Below, piece by piece: positions 45,674-54,331 of a stretch of DNA of 64,000 nucleotides; the first letter of the stretch is position 1, and every line of letters starts with the position of its first letter. The stretch spans positions 372,001-436,000 of the forward strand of contig NZ_JAUFQP010000007.1 in NCBI RefSeq assembly GCF_030409805.1, given 5' to 3'. The notes under the pieces are model-generated. The model was not told the origin of the DNA. It did not search any database and saw only the letters and a list, made by a program, of their open reading frames with translations. A program made the position numbers and the translations under genes. Origin of the DNA: Algibacter miyuki (lineage in GTDB: Bacteria > Bacteroidota > Bacteroidia > Flavobacteriales > Flavobacteriaceae).

Positions 45674-46834
45674 CTAAAGCGTTCCTCTACTCGCTTGTTC
45701 GCGTTCGATAGATTCAAACAAGGCTTTAAAATTACCGGCTCCAAAACCTTTTGCTCCCATACGCTGAATGATTTCAAAAAACAACGTTGGCCTGTCTTCC
45801 ACAGGTTTTGTGAAAATTTGAAGTAAATAACCTTCCTCATCGGCATCAATCATGATACCTAATTTTTTCAAAGCTTCAATATCTTCTCGTAACTCATGGC
45901 TATAGGTTTCCAATCTTCCCGGTACAGCACGGTAATATTCCTCTGGTGGAATAGACAAAAACTCCACGCCTTTAGATTTTAATTGGCTTACCGTAGCAAT
46001 AATATCATCCGTAGCAACAGCTATATGTTGTACGCCAGCACCTTCGTAAAAATCGAGATATTCTTCAATTTGCGAACGTTTTTTTCCTTTTGCAGGTTCG
46101 TTTATCGGAAATTTTATGCGGCCATTACCGTTACTCATCACTTTACTCATAAGTGCAGAATATTCGGTATGGATTTGTTTATCATCAAAGGATAAAAAGT
46201 TTTCAAAGCCCATAACGTCTTCATACCATTTCACCCAAGTATTCATTTGTCCCCAACCTACATTACCAACCATGTGATCAATGTATTTCAGTCCGGCTGA
46301 TTCTGGATTATAGTCCGATTCCCAAGCACGAAATCCAGGTAAAAAAGTACCGTTGTAATTTTTTCGTTCTACAAAAATATGCACCGTTTCTCCATATGTA
46401 TAAATACCCGCACGAACCACTTCGCCATGCTCATCTTTTTCTACCGTAACATCCATGTACGATTTCGCACCACGACTTATAGTTTCTTTATAAGCTTGAC
46501 GTGCATCATCCACCCATAATGCCACAACTTTTACGCCGTCTCCATGTTTTACAATGTGGTCGTTTATTTTAGATGTGCTATTTAGCGGCGTGGTAAGTAC
46601 CAATTTAATTTTATCTTGTTTTAACACATAACTTACAGAATCTTTGGAGCCTGTTTCCAAACCTTTATAAGCGTATGACTGAAATCCAAAAGCCGTTTTA
46701 TAAAAATGTGCAGCTTGTTTAGCGTTACCCACGTAAAACTCCACATAATCGGTACCTAAAAGCGGTAAGAAATCTTGCGCACCTTCAAATATTTTTTCTA
46801 AACCGTAGTTTACTGATTTTATATCTTTTGCCAT
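45674..46834 (-). CDS. hppD: 4-Hydroxyphenylpyruvate dioxygenase
   Basis: 386 residues. It converts 4-hydroxyphenylpyruvate to homogentisate with Fe(II) and O2 in tyrosine breakdown. Two vicinal-oxygen-chelate domains are present. The iron ligands are the His in YIDHMVGNVGWG, the His in GVQHIAVATDDII and the Glu in PTLFFEIIQRMGAKGFGAGNFKALFESIE. It precedes, on the same strand, the gene order hmgA-hppD-(gap)-DUF3108-kynA, and the product feeds HmgA. Confidence 0.96.
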   Translation of the reverse strand: MAKDIKSVNYGLEKIFEGAQDFLPLLGTDYVEFYVGNAKQAAHFYKTAFGFQSYAYKGLETGSKDSVSYVLKQDKIKLVLTTPLNSTSKINDHIVKHGDGVKVVALWVDDARQAYKETISRGAKSYMDVTVEKDEHGEVVRAGIYTYGETVHIFVERKNYNGTFLPGFRAWESDYNPESAGLKYIDHMVGNVGWGQMNTWVKWYEDVMGFENFLSFDDKQIHTEYSALMSKVMSNGNGRIKFPINEPAKGKKRSQIEEYLDFYEGAGVQHIAVATDDIIATVSQLKSKGVEFLSIPPEEYYRAVPGRLETYSHELREDIEALKKLGIMIDADEEGYLLQIFTKPVEDRPTLFFEIIQRMGAKGFGAGNFKALFESIEREQASRGTL

Positions 46835-47142
46835 GTTGTTTTTATTTAATTATTTGTTTACTTCCCTTTTGAGTCGCTTTTATCTGTAATGAATTGGCTG
46901 ACTCTGTATTTTCTTAATACTCGTAATATTCTGTTGGATTTGAATGTTTTTTGGTTAAGATTGAACTTTATTGATGGTTTAGCCCTGATTGCAGTGGCAT
47001 CCTTTTTGTGTGCTTTAACCATTTTTAAAGAAGAACTGATACTTTATTTTGCAGATTTCACTTAAAAAGCTGCTAAAAATTAGCTTAGCACATAAAAAGA
47101 TATAACGGAAAGCAGGATGAGCTTCAAACAATAATTTTCAAG
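46835..47142. other. 308-bp gap between hmgA and hppD
   Basis: It holds the hppD upstream region and a folded element at 46981-47123 (see separate entry), which lies antisense to both genes. No open frame worth reporting is present. Confidence 0.5.
46981..47123 (+). ncRNA. Candidate structured element, copy 2 (divergent)
   Basis: CTTTTTGTGTGCT (47002-47014) pairs with AGCACATAAAAAG (47087-47099) as a 13-bp stem with one G-T pair. It is flanked 5' by GATTGCAGTGGCATC and 3' by ATATAACGGAAAGCAGG. An outer helix CCTG/CAGG (46984-46987 with 47113-47116) and AGC/GCT (46981-46983 with 47121-47123) closes it. The apical 72 nt carry a further weak hairpin. The flanking boxes match those of the element at 52911-53013. 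Orientation is taken from the shared boxes; expression is unproven. Confidence 0.45.
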
Positions 47143-48300
47143 CTATTCGAGCCATGATTTATAATAGGTTTCGTCTGCAATTTCCATAGCTTCCTCGGTA
47201 AGCATAAGTGGCTTGAAAGTATCTACCATTACGGCAAGTTCATCGGTTTTGGTTTTACCAATACTACGTTCGGTGGCTCCGGGATGCGGCCCGTGCGGAA
47301 TACCTGCAGGATGCACAGAAATATGCCCAGCCTCGACATCGTTTCGGCTCATAAAATCGCCATCAACATAGTACAAAACCTCGTCGCTATCAATATTACT
47401 ATGGTTGTACGGCGCTGGAATGGACTGCGGGTGGTAATCGTAAAGACGGGGTACAAAACTGCAAACTACAAAGGCATCGGTTTCGAAAGTTTGATGTACT
47501 GGTGGTGGCTGATGGATGCGCCCCGTGATGGGTTCAAAATCGTGAATGGAAATGGCATACGGGTAATTATATCCGTCGTAACCAACAACATCAAAAGGAT
47601 GCGAGGCGTAAACCATTTCGATAATATCGTCTTGTTTTTTTACTTTTATAAGAAAATCGCCACTTTCATTATTGGTTTCTAACTCCTGCGGTTGGCGAAT
47701 ATCGCGTTCGCAAAACGGTGCGTGTTCTAGGAGTTGCCCAAACCAGTTTCGATAGCGTTTTGGGGTGTAAATTGGCCGACGCGATTCGACAATAAAAAGA
47801 CGATTATCTTCGGTATCGAAATCCATTTTATAAATTACACCGCGTGGCACCAAAAGGTAATCGCCATATTTAAAATTGATATTTCCTAAGTGTGTGCGCA
47901 ACTTACCAGAGCCTTTATGAATAAAAATAAGCTCGTCGGCATCGGTGTTTTTATAAAAATAATCTTGTGTGGCTTGTTTTGGAGCAGCTAAAATAATGGC
48001 ACAATCGCTATTTACCAAAATGGTTTTTCGGCTTTCAAGATAATCGTTTTCGGGCTTTACTTGAAAACCTTTTAGTCGATAGGATTTTATATTATTTTTT
48101 AATGCAATTTTTGGCGCCACACTGTATTGCTTTTTAATCGCTTTTACTTGTGTTGGTCGCTGTTCGTGATAACTGTTTGTAGACATACCATCGAAACCAA
48201 TGGTGCCAAACAATTGCTCGGCATACAGACTGCCATCGGGTTTTCTAAACTGGGTGTGACGTTTGGGTGGAATATTCCCTAATTTATGATAAAAAGGCAT
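47143..48300 (-). CDS. hmgA: Homogentisate 1,2-dioxygenase
   Basis: 385 residues, near the length of the shorter bacterial enzymes. It opens the aromatic ring of homogentisate to maleylacetoacetate with Fe(II). The cupin core shows DELIFIHKGSGKLRTHLG near residue 125, GDYLLVPRGVIYKMDF near 146 and the iron-site region HPAGIPHGPHPGATERS near 345. Immediately upstream of hppD on the same strand, with a 308-bp gap. The isomerase and fumarylacetoacetase that follow in the pathway are not in this window. Confidence 0.93.
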   Translation of the reverse strand: MPFYHKLGNIPPKRHTQFRKPDGSLYAEQLFGTIGFDGMSTNSYHEQRPTQVKAIKKQYSVAPKIALKNNIKSYRLKGFQVKPENDYLESRKTILVNSDCAIILAAPKQATQDYFYKNTDADELIFIHKGSGKLRTHLGNINFKYGDYLLVPRGVIYKMDFDTEDNRLFIVESRRPIYTPKRYRNWFGQLLEHAPFCERDIRQPQELETNNESGDFLIKVKKQDDIIEMVYASHPFDVVGYDGYNYPYAISIHDFEPITGRIHQPPPVHQTFETDAFVVCSFVPRLYDYHPQSIPAPYNHSNIDSDEVLYYVDGDFMSRNDVEAGHISVHPAGIPHGPHPGATERSIGKTKTDELAVMVDTFKPLMLTEEAMEIADETYYKSWLE

Positions 48301-48593
48301 AATTTCTTAAATTATAAGTTAATCATTAAAAGTTTTAAAGCAAAAAACTTTAATCTTCAGATAGTTACATAAAGATACACAAATGCCTGACTATTCAGGA
48401 TTTCTCTTGAGAAGAAAATTAAGATGTTGCAGTAAATTAACCCAATACAATGCCATATTACTACAAATATCGTAAATATTTTGGTTATTCCGTAAAAAGG
48501 ACCAACTTTTTAGAACCTCTAGAGTAGTATCCTGTATATAATTAGAGGCTGTGACTCTGGCAGCATAAGAAAAGAAGACTTAATTAATTTATC
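48301..48593. other. 293-bp gap between hmgA and the patatin-like gene
   Basis: AT-rich. On the minus strand it should hold the hmgA promoter; TATCTTTA (48371-48378 on the plus strand as TAAAGATA) is a near-match to the -7 element. An imperfect inverted repeat (TTAAAAGTTTT with AAAACTTTAA, about 48326-48353) lies between it and the start. I see no ORF or RNA gene. Confidence 0.35.
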
Positions 48594-50825
48594 TTAAAAC
48601 CAAAAGCCTAAGTTAAAAAACCAAATGCTCTTTTTAGATTCGGGAGAGTAGCTGTATTTTACCTGTAAAGGACCAACTAGTGTTTCTACACCGTAACCTA
48701 AACCGTAACCGCGATAATCGGGTAATGAAAACCATTCGCCAGTTTCAAATATATCGTCGTCTACGTTTGCCCAGTTTGCCTCTAGCAGAATATGATGTTT
48801 TTTAAACACCTCGTAATCGGCACTGGCATAAGTTTTCACGAAACTATTCCCCGAAAGGGAAATGAAATCGTAGCCAATAAAAGGAATAAAATTATTTATT
48901 AAATCGTTGCCAAAACCACCGAGTGCAAAATCTAGTGATTTAGTAGATCTATCACCCATTTTAAAACCACCACTACTTCGGAAATTTAAAGCCATTCTAT
49001 CGGAAACACTAAAGGCGTAACCCAAATCGGCCTTGGCTATCGAGAAGCCATCAAAATCTTGGTTAAAATCTGAAGCCAATAAATACCAATGTAAATCGCC
49101 ATTAAAATACATACCTTTTTTAGGGAAATATTTATTATCATAAGTATCCAATTTTAAACCGCTAAACACACTTAGGTAATCTGTTTGTTCAAAAATAAAC
49201 TCATCGTCACTCCGACTACTTAAAAACGTTTCCGAACTCAATTCTAATCGTTTATGCTCCAAACCAAGACTCAACGCAAAATCTTTTCTAAATAAAGTTT
49301 GCAAGTAAAACTGATTGGTAAAATCTTCTAATTCTGTTCCAATTTTATTTAATCCTGTGGCATCTATTTCACTGTCTTCCAGCAACAATTCTGCACTAAT
49401 ATTTTTATTAAATGTATTATATCTAGAACGAAAACCAACACTATAATAAAAACCTTTATCTATTAAATACTCGAAGTTATACCGCACATTATCGCCTAAA
49501 ATAAAATCGAAAGAAGCGACATCATTCTTAAACAAAAGCTGCTTTTTTGTGATATTTATAAGAGCTGCACTTTTATATAAATCGTCGAAATGAATCCCCA
49601 ACCTTAAGAAGGTTGTATTCTTAGTTTCGGCTAATTGCGTTTCTAAATGATACGAATCACTGCTACTCGATTTTTTTAAATTATACCGAAAAGAATTGAA
49701 ATTATTAGTGGCCACTAAATTATTAACACCAGACACAAAACGGTTGTAACTTATTTTTTCATTCGGTTTCAACTTCAACTTCCCTAAAACATAAGCCCGC
49801 GTATAACGGTCGATACCTTTTACTGAAAAACCACTAATAGTCAAACTATCTGGTGATACTAGAGCAAAATGTTGATTATTTTCGCGTTTAGGCAAACTTT
49901 TTAAAGTTTCAATATTTGCGATAGCTGCATGCTTTCCACTTTCAATAATTTCGTTTCCTTCCTCAAAAGAAACTACATTATAATCGGTTATATCTGGCTT
50001 AATATACACATCGGTTTCTTTCGATTTTAACTGCATATCGCTTATGGTTCGAAAATTATTAATCTGGAATAATACATCAGTAGCCGAAACCAAGCCTTTA
50101 CGCTTTTGTAAATCGTCCTGCACATCAACACCAATAATTTTATCCATGCCTTTGGCAAGTAACTCTGTAATAGGATAATTATTAACCACACCACCATCAA
50201 TCAACATATCGCCATCAATAACAACAGGCTGATATAAGGATGGCAACGCACCACTAGCCATAATTGCTTGTGTTAAATCGCCTGACTCTAAAACCACCTG
50301 CTTACCGGTTTCAATATTTGTAGCAACGCAGAAAAACGGCACCTGCAACTTACTAAAATCGTTAATATTATTAACCGGTAATATTAACTTTGAAAATAAA
50401 TTATAGGTATTTTGTCCGCGTGAAAGTGCCGAAGGCAAACGTACTTTAAAATTTTTGATTGGTAATTTTACAGCATAACGTTCTGCATTATCACGTTCGT
50501 AAAATGCTTTTGAAATCCTAGGTAAATCGTCGCTTATTAATTTATTGAAATCAATTTCCTGAAAAATAGAATCAAGTTCTTTCCCTGAATATCCAGCCGC
50601 GTAAAGTCCGCCAATAATAGCTCCCATAGATGTTCCAGCAACATAATCAATTTGAATTCCCAAACTATCTATCACTTTTAAAACACCAATATGAGCCAAA
50701 CCTTTTGCACCACCACCACTGAGCACCAAACCAACTTTAGGCCTAGGGTTTTCAGTTTCGGTTTGCGCTTTCGCGGAAAAGGAAACCGCTAATACAAAAG
50801 TTAATATGATGATTTTTTTAATCAC
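48594..50825 (-). CDS. Patatin-like phospholipase with C-terminal outer-membrane barrel
   Basis: 743 residues. Signal peptide (about 1-20). The patatin domain has the oxyanion loop LVLSGGGAKGLAHIGVL near residue 33, the nucleophile in GTSMGAIIGGLYAAG near 64 and the DGG triad member in LIDGGVVNNYP near 212. A POTRA-like segment (about 325-400) and a BamA-type beta-barrel ending in FFNLGFWF follow. The plan matches the PlpD type of two-domain autotransporter (type Vd) and its Bacteroidota cousins. The lipase faces the periplasm or outside; the substrate is unknown. Confidence 0.92.
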   Translation of the reverse strand: MIKKIIILTFVLAVSFSAKAQTETENPRPKVGLVLSGGGAKGLAHIGVLKVIDSLGIQIDYVAGTSMGAIIGGLYAAGYSGKELDSIFQEIDFNKLISDDLPRISKAFYERDNAERYAVKLPIKNFKVRLPSALSRGQNTYNLFSKLILPVNNINDFSKLQVPFFCVATNIETGKQVVLESGDLTQAIMASGALPSLYQPVVIDGDMLIDGGVVNNYPITELLAKGMDKIIGVDVQDDLQKRKGLVSATDVLFQINNFRTISDMQLKSKETDVYIKPDITDYNVVSFEEGNEIIESGKHAAIANIETLKSLPKRENNQHFALVSPDSLTISGFSVKGIDRYTRAYVLGKLKLKPNEKISYNRFVSGVNNLVATNNFNSFRYNLKKSSSSDSYHLETQLAETKNTTFLRLGIHFDDLYKSAALINITKKQLLFKNDVASFDFILGDNVRYNFEYLIDKGFYYSVGFRSRYNTFNKNISAELLLEDSEIDATGLNKIGTELEDFTNQFYLQTLFRKDFALSLGLEHKRLELSSETFLSSRSDDEFIFEQTDYLSVFSGLKLDTYDNKYFPKKGMYFNGDLHWYLLASDFNQDFDGFSIAKADLGYAFSVSDRMALNFRSSGGFKMGDRSTKSLDFALGGFGNDLINNFIPFIGYDFISLSGNSFVKTYASADYEVFKKHHILLEANWANVDDDIFETGEWFSLPDYRGYGLGYGVETLVGPLQVKYSYSPESKKSIWFFNLGFWF

Positions 50826-50878
50826 AGATTTCTAAGGTTTTCTTTATATAAAAAGGCATTCGGAATATCTGAATAAAC

Positions 50879-52687
50879 TTACGGCTTTATTTTATTTTTT
50901 TCGTGATAGAAATTATAAACTTTTTCAGCTCGCGACACCCCAACAACATCTTCCAACTCATCTAATTTGGCATTTGCGATACGTTTAGCCGATTTAAAAT
51001 GTTTTAACAATTCCACAATAGTTTTATCACCAACTCCAGGAATGTTTTCCAATTCGGTATTTAACGCCGATTTACTTCTTTTATTTCGGTGATGCTCGAT
51101 ACCAAAACGGTGTGCTTCGTTTCGTAATTGCTGAATAATTTTTAGAGTCTCACTCTTTTTATCTAAATATAACGGAATAGGATCGTCGGGATAAAATAAT
51201 TCTTCCAAACGTTTTGCAATACCAATAATAGCAATGGTGTTACGCAAACCTAACGCATCTAAACTTTTTAATGCGGAAGAAAGTTGCCCTTTTCCACCAT
51301 CAATAATAATAAGTTGTGGCAATGGTTCATCTTCTTCCAGCAAACGCTTGTAACGCCTGTACACCACTTCTTCCATAGACGCAAAATCATCGGGACCTAC
51401 AACAGTTTTTATATTGAAATGGCGATAATCTTTTTTACTCGGCTTGCCATCTTTAAAAACCACACAAGCAGCAACAGGGTTGGTACCTTGTATATTCGAG
51501 TTATCAAAACATTCTATTTGTCGAGGTTCTTCGGAAAGGCGTAAATCAACTTTCATTTGTGCCATAATTCGGTTGGCATGCCTATCTGGATCCACTATTT
51601 TTATTTGTTTGAAACGCTCCATTCGGAAGTATTTCGCATTACGAAGTGATAAGTCTAAAATATGTTTTTTATCACCTAATTGAGGAACGGTAACTTTTAA
51701 ATTCTCTCCTATATTAACTTTGAATGGCACATATATTTCTTTCGAATTAGAGTTGAAACGCTGACGAATTTCAGTAATAGCCAATTCGAGTAATTCCTGG
51801 TCAGATTCATCCAATTTCTTTTTAATTTCTAAGGTATGCGAACGAATAATAGAACCATAAGACAGTTGTAAAAAATTGATATAACCATAACCTTCATCGC
51901 TCATGATAGAAAACACATCGACATTACTAATTTTAGGGTTTACAATAGTAGAACGTGATTGATAATTTTCCAGAACTTCAATTTTCTCTTTCATTTTATG
52001 CGCTTCTTCAAACTGCATATTATCGGCCAGCTCCCGCATTTGCACTTTAAATTGCTGTAAAGAATCTTTAAAGTTCCCTTTTAAAATTTCTTTTATAGCT
52101 TTTATATTTTCGTTGTAATGTGCTTCTGTTTCACGGTTTTCACAAGCGCCTTTACAATTACCTAAATGGTATTCAAGGCACACTTTATACTTGCCAGAAT
52201 TTACTTTTTCTTGCGATAAATTATAGTTGCAGGTGCGCAAACTGTAAAGTCCTTTTATTAAATCAAGTAGCGTGTACACGGTTTTCCCACTGGTGTATGG
52301 CCCAAAATAATCGCTGCCATCTTTAAACACACGGCGTGTGGAAAACACTCTAGGGAAACGTTCGTTTTTTATGCAAATCCACGGGTACGATTTATCGTCT
52401 TTTAGTAAAACATTATACCGTGGTTTGTATTTTTTTATAAGGTTGTTTTCGAGTAGAAGCGCATCGGTTTCAGTATCTACAACAATGTGTTTTATGTTAA
52501 CTATTTTTTTTACTAACACCCGTGTTTTACCATTGTCGTGGGTTTTGGTAAAATAAGAACTGACCCGTTTTTTTAGATTTTTGGCTTTACCAACGTAAAT
52601 TATGGTGTCGTCTTTATCGAAATATTGATACACGCCAGGTTGGTTTGGCAGGGTTTTTAGCTGTATTTCTAAATTGGGGGTTTCCAT
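50879..52687 (-). CDS. uvrC: Excinuclease ABC subunit C
   Basis: 602 residues, full length. It makes both incisions of nucleotide excision repair with UvrB. The GIY-YIG nuclease is NQPGVYQYFDKDDTIIYVGK near residue 15. A UVR motif follows (FEEAHKMKEKIEVLE near 220). The RNase H-like C-terminal nuclease has ECFDNSNIQGTNPVAACVVF near 383 and IIDGGKGQLSSA near 455. The tandem HhH at the end is IPGVGDKTIVELLKHF. A -7 element (minus TACCTTTG, 52693-52700) lies 5 nt from the start, so the leader would be nearly absent. Confidence 0.96.
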   Translation of the reverse strand: METPNLEIQLKTLPNQPGVYQYFDKDDTIIYVGKAKNLKKRVSSYFTKTHDNGKTRVLVKKIVNIKHIVVDTETDALLLENNLIKKYKPRYNVLLKDDKSYPWICIKNERFPRVFSTRRVFKDGSDYFGPYTSGKTVYTLLDLIKGLYSLRTCNYNLSQEKVNSGKYKVCLEYHLGNCKGACENRETEAHYNENIKAIKEILKGNFKDSLQQFKVQMRELADNMQFEEAHKMKEKIEVLENYQSRSTIVNPKISNVDVFSIMSDEGYGYINFLQLSYGSIIRSHTLEIKKKLDESDQELLELAITEIRQRFNSNSKEIYVPFKVNIGENLKVTVPQLGDKKHILDLSLRNAKYFRMERFKQIKIVDPDRHANRIMAQMKVDLRLSEEPRQIECFDNSNIQGTNPVAACVVFKDGKPSKKDYRHFNIKTVVGPDDFASMEEVVYRRYKRLLEEDEPLPQLIIIDGGKGQLSSALKSLDALGLRNTIAIIGIAKRLEELFYPDDPIPLYLDKKSETLKIIQQLRNEAHRFGIEHHRNKRSKSALNTELENIPGVGDKTIVELLKHFKSAKRIANAKLDELEDVVGVSRAEKVYNFYHEKNKIKP

Positions 52688-53024
52688 TGTTTCAAAGGTA
52701 ATTATTTTATTATTTTTTTGCCTTGCTTTTAATAGTCGAATTTTAAGTTTTACCTTATCGCTTTGAGTGTGCTTTGTTTGCCTGTTGAATTTATTTTTTA
52801 AAAATGTTTTTTGAATAGACTAATTGCATACATTCGCCACTTTTAAAAAACGTTTTTTTTATTAGAAAAAACGGTGTGTTTTGAATTAAAACCTGGTGTT
52901 AGCGGATAAACCCGCGTTAGGGATTGAGGCTTTGTTGAAGCTCTTTTTGTGTTGTTGCACCTATGCAACACAAAAAAGCGACTGCTGAAAGCCCGACCCT
53001 TGTGGTAACGCCCAAATTAATGAA
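52688..53024. other. 337-bp gap between uvrC and rimB-like gene
   Basis: It holds the uvrC promoter (52693-52700) and, nearer the rim operon, the folded element at 52911-53013 described separately. The region between 52700 and 52890 is AT-rich without obvious features. Confidence 0.5.
52911..53013 (+). ncRNA. Candidate structured RNA element upstream of rim operon, copy 1
   Basis: A nested fold is visible. The outer helix is GCGTTA (52914-52919) with TAACGC (53006-53011); the next is GGG (52920-52922) with CCC (52997-52999); then GGCTTT (52928-52933) with AAAGCC (52988-52993); and a central stem TTTTTGTGTTG (52944-52954) with CAACACAAAAA (52966-52976). Internal boxes GATTG and GAAAGC recur in the element at 46981-47123. 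It ends 14 bp before the rimB-like start, on the sense strand. It may be a member of the Flavobacteriia RNA motif called Flavo-1 (from memory, not checked), or a small palindromic repeat. Confidence 0.55.
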
Positions 53025-53456
53025 TTGAAAAAAATGAGTAAAAAGATTCTGGGACGCCACGATGTTGTGGATTTCCCGAAATTAGGTTTGTTTAATATTG
53101 ATGTGAAAATGGATACGGGCGCCTATACTTCGGCCATCCATTGTTCGGATATTATCGAAGAAAATGATACGTTACGTTGTATTTTTAATAGCCATTCTCA
53201 CGAGAATTTTGGCAAAACAGAGATTGTTTTCGACCAATTTTGGCGCACGAACGTAAAAAGCAGTAACGGAAATAAGGAAAATAGATATAAAGTGAAATCG
53301 GACGTGGTATTTTTTGGTAAAACGTATAGGATTAACTTAACTTTAAGCACGAGAAGCGATATGAAATTTCCAGTCTTGATTGGCAGGCAGTTTTTGAAGC
53401 AAAAATTCATGGTTGATGTGGATTTAGAAAACGTTTCTTTTAAATTGAAAAAATAA
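53025..53456 (+). CDS. rimB: RimK-associated ATP-dependent zinc protease-like protein (retropepsin-like)
   Basis: 143 residues; an internal ATG three codons in ([10 protein letters not shown]) is an alternative start. The domain is the Zn-protease-like aspartic-peptidase fold found next to Rim[21 protein letters not shown], the [10 protein letters not shown] motif near residue 30 and [19 protein letters not shown] at the end. Its stop and the rimK start overlap (TAATG). The name rimB follows the Pseudomonas rim operon, and the reaction (trimming of glutamate tails or helping RimK) is inferred from context. Confidence 0.82.
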   Translation: MKKMSKKILGRHDVVDFPKLGLFNIDVKMDTGAYTSAIHCSDIIEENDTLRCIFNSHSHENFGKTEIVFDQFWRTNVKSSNGNKENRYKVKSDVVFFGKTYRINLTLSTRSDMKFPVLIGRQFLKQKFMVDVDLENVSFKLKK

Positions 53457-54331
53457 TGAACATAGTAATTTTATCAAGAAATGCGCAATTGTATTCTACT
53501 GATCGTTTGGTTGAAGAAGGCGAAAAAAGAGGCCACAAAATTGAGGTGATTGACCCCTTGAAATGTGACCTTATTATTGAAAAACAGAAGCCAACCATTT
53601 TTTATAAGGATCGATATTTAGATTATGTAGATGCGATTATCCCTAGAATTGGGACGTCGGTTACGTTTTTTGGATGTGCTGTGGTACGTCAATTTGAAAT
53701 GATGGGCGTTTTTACAACGGTAACTTCTGATGCGATTATCCGTTCGCGCGATAAATTACGTAGTTTTCAACGTTTATCAAAAGCAGGAATTGGGATGCCT
53801 AAAACAGTATTTACTAATTATTCTCGTGATGTGGAACGTGTGATTAAACATGTTGGCGGAACACCTGTCATTATTAAACTTTTAGAAGGCACACAAGGTC
53901 TAGGAGTGGTTTTGGCAGAGTCTAAAAATGCTGCAGAATCTGTTTTAGAAGCTTTTAATGGTTTGCAAGCTCGCGCTTTGGTTCAGGAATATATTGCTGA
54001 GGCTAAAGGTGCAGATTTACGTGCTTTAGTTGTGGATGGCCAAGTGGTTGGAGCCATGAAACGCCAAGGTAAAGAAGGTGAGTTCCGCTCGAATTTACAC
54101 CGTGGTGGATCGGCTGAAATTGTAAAACTTAATCACGAAGAATTAACGGTTGCCATGAATGCTGCGAAAGCATTAGAGCTTCCTGTTTGTGGGGTTGATA
54201 TGTTACAATCGGCTCGTGGACCTCTACTTTTAGAAGTGAATTCTACACCTGGTTTAGAAGGTATAGAAGGTGCTACTGGCAGAAATATTGCTAAAAATAT
54301 TATTGTATTTATTGAGAAAAACACAAAATAA
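53456..54331 (+). CDS. rimK: RimK-family ATP-grasp ligase
   Basis: 291 residues, the usual RimK length. ATP-grasp enzymes of this family add glutamate residues to the C-terminus of ribosomal protein S6 or to related substrates. Motifs: [38 protein letters not shown] near residue 142, [17 protein letters not shown] near 180 and [17 protein letters not shown] near 262. It overlaps the rimB-like gene by 1 nt and is contiguous with the downstream AstE-like gene, so the three form an operon. Confidence 0.92.
   Translation: MNIVILSRNAQLYSTDRLVEEGEKRGHKIEVIDPLKCDLIIEKQKPTIFYKDRYLDYVDAIIPRIGTSVTFFGCAVVRQFEMMGVFTTVTSDAIIRSRDKLRSFQRLSKAGIGMPKTVFTNYSRDVERVIKHVGGTPVIIKLLEGTQGLGVVLAESKNAAESVLEAFNGLQARALVQEYIAEAKGADLRALVVDGQVVGAMKRQGKEGEFRSNLHRGGSAEIVKLNHEELTVAMNAAKALELPVCGVDMLQSARGPLLLEVNSTPGLEGIEGATGRNIAKNIIVFIEKNTK

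Noticed and set aside
47284-47682. 132-codon open frame on the plus strand opposite hmgA
   Set aside because: hmgA is intact on the other strand and the frame has no family features.
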